Below are positions 20,056 to 24,184 of a stretch of 24,184 bases of DNA, piece by piece. The number at the start of each line of letters is the position of its first letter. The stretch's first letter is position 1. The DNA is from Glandiceps talaboti. Its lineage: Eukaryota > Hemichordata > Enteropneusta > Spengelidae. The stretch lies in assembly GCF_964340395.1 (NCBI RefSeq), contig NC_135552.1:3560517-3584700 (forward strand), given 5' to 3'. The position numbers and the translations under genes were made by a program. The notes beneath the pieces are model-generated. The model ran no database searches. It was not told where the DNA came from and saw nothing but the letters and a program-made list of their open reading frames with translations.

Positions 20056-20601
20056 CTGTAAAAACAATAACAGTCGAAAGAAGATAAAGTTGCGGTTTTT
20101 CTACAGTTGTAAAGTAGACAATGCCATTTCTATAATAGCAATTGCTCATACCAATTTATTCTTAAAGGATTGTCATTGTGGGCGTTTTTGTTCTTTTAAA
20201 TCGGGACTATTTGCAAGAGCGCCATCAACGACACGAGTGAATCTTTATGAATTTTTATAAACACACTATTGAACAGGAAATATTCGTTTTGGTGATATTT
20301 TGTTAGTATCCTACGAAATCCACAAACTTTGGTTGAAAGTCATTAAAATAAAGTTTTAAGCCAATTTCCAGATCATTGTATTTTTTTGACATTTTCAGAA
20401 GTCAACAAATTAGCTGCAAACGATCCTTCCCCAACCATATCTACATTGTTGTGATCTTTTCTAGTCATGGCGACAAGATTTTAATATCTTCTATGATGGT
20501 ATGTAGACCTTCGTTTAAACGTGACATTGACCTGTCAAGTGATAGTCAGGTTCATGCCAAAGTTACTATGCGTTGGAAATTGTGTACTGATATGGACGTA
20601 C

Positions 20602-20875
20602 GTTTACCCGTTGACTCCATCCTGGAGGCCATGTTGACTGTATCACCGAACAGACAGTATCTAGGCATGACCAGACCAACAACTCCGGCAACCGTGGGAC
20701 CAGTATGAATTCCAATACGAAGTTGTAGTTTTGCTCTGGGACGGTGACGTATTTTGAAATGAGTAACCGTGCTCAGTAGATCCAGAGCACAATTAGCGAT
20801 TTCAGCGGCATGCCGATTACCATTTCGCTGAGGTACACCTGATACAATCATATAGGCATCACCTATTGTTTCTAC
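20602..20875 (-). CDS. Receptor-type guanylyl cyclase catalytic domain, exon 2 of the visible part
   Basis: This enzyme class converts GTP to cyclic GMP. The exon reads [75 protein letters not shown] and GK. The Glu of VETIGDAY and the Cys of [10 protein letters not shown] are the guanine-selecting residues of guanylyl (not adenylyl) cyclases. Asp of IGDAY fits the second metal ligand, and Asn/Arg of NMASR the catalytic pair. The acceptor is CTCTCTCCAG, built from the adjoining microsatellite. The donor GTACGT leaves a phase-1 end that yields MESTGKP with the next exon. The match is strongest to membrane receptor cyclases. Kinase-homology, transmembrane and ligand domains would lie beyond the right edge. 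Confidence 0.93.
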
Positions 20876-20876
20876 C

Positions 20877-21357
<481 letters not shown>

Positions 21358-21589
21358 CAAGAGAAAAGTGTTAGCTATGTTGCGCTACATCAATTTGTAA
21401 TTCTGGAATATTTGACATTTTGGATCCATCACTAGTGCTATAAGGCACAAGTGCTACAACATGAGAATATGAATATTACTGTATTATAATCATATCAAAA
21501 GGAATATTTACCCCCACCAAAGATGTTGTCACAGGTTATGTTTTACCCACTTATTGCCTGTTAGCATGCAAGCTAATTAACTTCAAATT

Positions 21590-21788
21590 GATGAAGAAAG
21601 AAGAAACTTTATGGAAAGGTTACCCATGAGACAAGGACCATTTCGTTGGTTGAGATCCAAGGTCAAGTCGGGACGTTAAATTTTACTGAAATGACCTAAT
21701 GAAATTTCAAGCAATTTTGTTGAAGTGTAGCAAGTTTCATTAGAATCGATGCTATATTTTATGAGAAATCGTGTACGCGTGTCCACAG

Positions 21789-21839
<51 letters not shown>

Positions 21840-22002
21840 CACACACACACATACATACATACATACATACATACATACATACATACATACATACATACAG
21901 ACAGACAGACAGACATACAGACATACAGACAGACAGACACAGACACAGACACACACATATACATACATACATACATACATACATACATACATACATACAT
22001 AG

Positions 22003-22052
<50 letters not shown>

Positions 22053-22085
22053 CTAATATAGCCTTCCCTTACGGGAGGTAAAATA
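21590..22085. mobile_element. Microsatellite-bearing repeat element (candidate)
   Basis: Non-repetitive left arm (about 21590-21784, ending GTGTCCACAGACAGACGG), internal (GACA)n-(CATA)n-(CA)n (21785-22049), then a short right end with hairpin CCTTCCC-TTAC-GGGAGG and GTAAAA (22062-22084). A similar right end follows the (CA)n at 23329. This is the layout of non-autonomous elements that carry a microsatellite core; class not assigned. Confidence 0.45.
21785..22049. repeat. Compound microsatellite (GACA)n-(CATA)n-(GACA)n-(CATA)n-(CA)n
   Basis: Read directly. It lies in the intron between two cyclase exons. Confidence 0.97.
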
Positions 22086-22120
22086 GTATGCTCTGACTAA
22101 TGGGAATGTAAGAAACTTAC

Positions 22121-22189
22121 CTTGTAGACGTCATGGTTGGAAATAATACCATCAAAACAACTGTATAAGTCATTTAGAAAATCAACAAC
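22121..22189 (-). CDS. Guanylyl cyclase catalytic domain, exon 1 of the visible part
   Basis: Acceptor TATTTCTCTGTAG, 23 codons, donor GTAAGT. It reads VVDFLNDLYSCFDGIISNHD then VYK, followed in phase 0 by VETIGDAY of the next exon. This is the standard cyclase segment VV.LLNDLYT.FD..I...[12 protein letters not shown]. The preceding segment with the first metal-binding Asp (FSDIVGFT) was not found to the right, so that exon lies outside the window. Confidence 0.92.
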
Positions 22190-22195
22190 CTACAG

Positions 22196-22727
22196 AGAAA
22201 TACACAGACGATATAGTCAACTAATGAGACTTGCAACTTAGCGATAGCTTCCTTCGCAAAAGGTCACTTATAATTTCCGAATTGGAAAACGGCAGTTTTG
22301 ATCAGCAATTGTAACAACTGCTATCTACAATACAATAATGGTTGGTTGGAATAACACATGCCTCGTGGACAATGTAAATCAAAGTTCAAAACGTTTCCAT
22401 ACGGTTTGGTTCTGATCCATTTTGAAATAATAAAACATTTGGGAGTTCACCATTTTTGTTTTCAAGGAAGTCGACAATTTGTTTTAATTTGAGTTTACCC
22501 AGTATTCAGTTTCTATATTACGTTCCTACCAGATTTAAACTGAATGCATTCCTTATGGGCAAAGTAATTGTTGGAATAGCATATGCGATATAATCAAAAT
22601 TTTACCCGGAACTACTTTGCCTCTGAGGCCTTCAAAAATCCTAGAATTGAGTTGTAATCCTCAGTGTGTCAAAAACCAAGTATTGAAAAAAAACAGTTCA
22701 CAGGAAGCTCACACTCTTCATATATAG
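22196..22727. other. Probable intron of the guanylyl cyclase gene
   Basis: No upstream exon (FSDIVGFT motif) was recognised on the minus strand. Confidence 0.4.
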
Positions 22728-22816
22728 CCTAATTACTGAAAAAAATTAGCTATGCAAATGACTCATTAAATCTAAAAGCTACAGCAACAAGCTTTTCAGG
22801 ACATGTGCCCTTTATT
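22728..22816. repeat. Dispersed repeat, third copy
   Basis: Shares GCAAATGACTCATTAAA, CAACAAGCTTTTCAGGACAT and GTGCCCTTT with the copies at 17525-17740. Confidence 0.65.
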
Positions 22817-22855
22817 TTGTTTGAAAGTCTACAGCATCATGTTTGGCATGTAATT

Positions 22856-22873
22856 CACAGCTAGCTAGCTGTG
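22856..22873. repeat. Perfect 18-bp palindrome
   Basis: CACAGCTAGCTAGCTGTG is self-complementary over its full length. Confidence 0.9.
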
Positions 22874-22879
22874 GTCAGT

Positions 22880-23328
22880 TCACACTTACTTGTAAATAGT
22901 CGTTAACGGAGTATATAGCAGCGACCTCTGAGATAACTCCTAAACAGCGAATAATTTTGACACATTTGCTAGTTTGTCGCTCGTTGAGGAACGATGTGAT
23001 TCAAAATTTGGAGTCGCCATTTTGGCTAAAATAGCTTAGGTCTGAGTCGCTATTGCCGCCAGTCATAGAATGCGCATGCGTAGTCATTGCACCGCCATGC
23101 ATTCCGCCATGCATCCTATCATGCATCCTTGGGTGAACCACCATTTTTTATGGCATAGAGTATTGCATAGTGTATACGACGTGCATGTGTACTAGTCGTT
23201 GAGCCACTATGCGGCCGCTGCATGGCCGCTGTGTGAGCTATTAAACATCAAATGACACATGTACGTTGTTATCATCACTTTATGTACCAAATAATATTGA
23301 ATTTGAGGTGTACATTCTTAGGATATAG
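22880..23328. other. Non-coding stretch with NRF1-like site and CATGCAT units
   Basis: A TGCGCATGCGT motif near 23070 fits the NRF1 consensus at 11 of its 12 positions. Three units of the type CCGCCATGCATCC follow at about 23092-23130. No exon recognised. Confidence 0.4.
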
Positions 23329-23334
23329 CACACA

Positions 23335-23391
<57 letters not shown>

Positions 23392-23428
23392 TTCATTCAT
23401 AACTTATTACCTTCCTTTACTGAAGGTA
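23329..23428. repeat. (CA)n microsatellite with 3' hairpin end
   Basis: (CA)n to 23389, then 18 bases and the hairpin TACCTTC-CTTTACT-GAAGGTA (23408-23428), followed by AAAATGG. It resembles the right end of the element at 21590-22085. Confidence 0.7.
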
Positions 23429-24184
23429 AAAATGGCTTGACATTATTTGACCTCCACTTCAAACATTAGTGCGCTGATCCCTGAATTTTAACTGAGAATG
23501 GTTGGGGTTTTCTTGCACAAAGTAGCAAAGTTTAAATAATTTATTTTCGAGATGCATTTCACGTAAAAGGGAAACACAGTCTGTCGTAACTTTTCGGTCT
23601 TTAGTGGTTATTTTCTGTTACACTGAAATATACTTATAGTACTCCAACTACTAACTTGAATCATGTGGCGCAGCTAAGGCCATTATTCATAATTTCATAT
23701 TTGTCTTGTCTGCTCTTTATACTCTGAAGTGGAATAAATGCATTCCACAATATGTTTTATACCTTTTCCAACAAACTATAAAGTTGTACATATCTTTGAA
23801 ACTTCTAGTACGTTACTATTGCGAATATATCTAACTTTACTTTTGTTACCATGAAAAAAAGCCATCGCATTGATTTTGGTGGACAAAATTCTGTTACAGA
23901 TAACTGTTACAATATTTTTTCACTGCTTTTGGATAACACGTGTTATCGTATATTGCGTCGCGTCATAACGATTTGATGAGGTCTATATTGCAAACCAAGA
24001 AGGACGGTGACTGGCTTATTGTTTCTTATATCATTACTTGATATCGATATAAATATGTGATATAACCAGATGTAGACTGAAAACCTCCGTTAAACTGGTG
24101 TTACATGGGTGAATCGTCCAAAAGGAATAAAATAGAGTGAATGAGAAAGATTAATTATAAATATTGTCATGATTGTCAAATACA
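23429..24184. other. Non-coding stretch to right edge
   Basis: No exon recognised on either strand. It contains a perfect 16-bp palindrome GATAACACGTGTTATC at 23932-23947. Confidence 0.4.

Noticed and set aside
20600-20606. Alternative cyclase donor GTAAAC directly after MESTG
   Set aside because: It would give MESTA joined to FHIHIS, two residues shorter than the family pattern. The donor GTACGT six bases on gives MESTGKP, which fits.

Overview
The window reads as nuclear DNA of an invertebrate animal. Coding sequence is broken into short exons with GT..AG borders. A receptor-type guanylyl cyclase domain, a tRNA-headed SINE, an RTE-type LINE tail, 9-bp-TSD MITEs and a very high density of microsatellites all point to a metazoan, probably a marine one (cephalochordate, hemichordate or lophotrochozoan). 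The sequence alone does not fix the species. The DNA is AT-rich and mostly non-coding.

Layout. (1) 1-3215: two copies of a violaxanthin de-epoxidase-like (VDE-like) gene, arranged head to head. The left copy runs off the left edge on the minus strand. The right copy (2371-3215, +) carries a signal or anchor segment, a Cys-rich domain and the VDE lipocalin domain, but is split by one frame break. Between them lie a GAGT/GT/GAGC microsatellite, a MITE with 9-bp target duplications, a 51-bp minisatellite and a short promoter-proximal repeat. (2) 3216-5300: a repeat nest of 42-bp tandem units, a 102-bp direct duplication, a perfect 73-bp inverted repeat embedded in long (AT)n blocks, and a degenerate foldback element. 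(3) 6740-15001: one plus-strand gene with a TATA box, an Arg/Gly-rich first exon and what look like two alternative 3' halves: a short one ending near 10.6 kb, and a long one ending with a Pro/Tyr-rich exon at 15.0 kb. Its introns hold a LINE fragment, a hairpin, several microsatellites, a 26-bp minisatellite and an assembly gap of 100 N. A decayed copy of its middle exon lies downstream at about 15.72-15.84 kb. (4) 16.5-18.6 kb: a tRNA-derived SINE, a foldback repeat and a second MITE of the TAGTCT type. (5) 18.2-22.2 kb, minus strand: exons of a guanylyl cyclase catalytic domain separated by introns full of microsatellites; the gene extends beyond what can be seen. (6) 22.2-24.2 kb: non-coding, with short dispersed repeats.

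The three genes show no obvious functional link. The most notable item is the VDE-like pair. The xanthophyll-cycle enzyme family is known from plants and algae. The copy here keeps the family's cysteine pattern and lipocalin core but lacks the acidic C-terminal tail and the two His residues linked to pH sensing. Both copies carry the same one-base frame break within a stretch of perfect identity.
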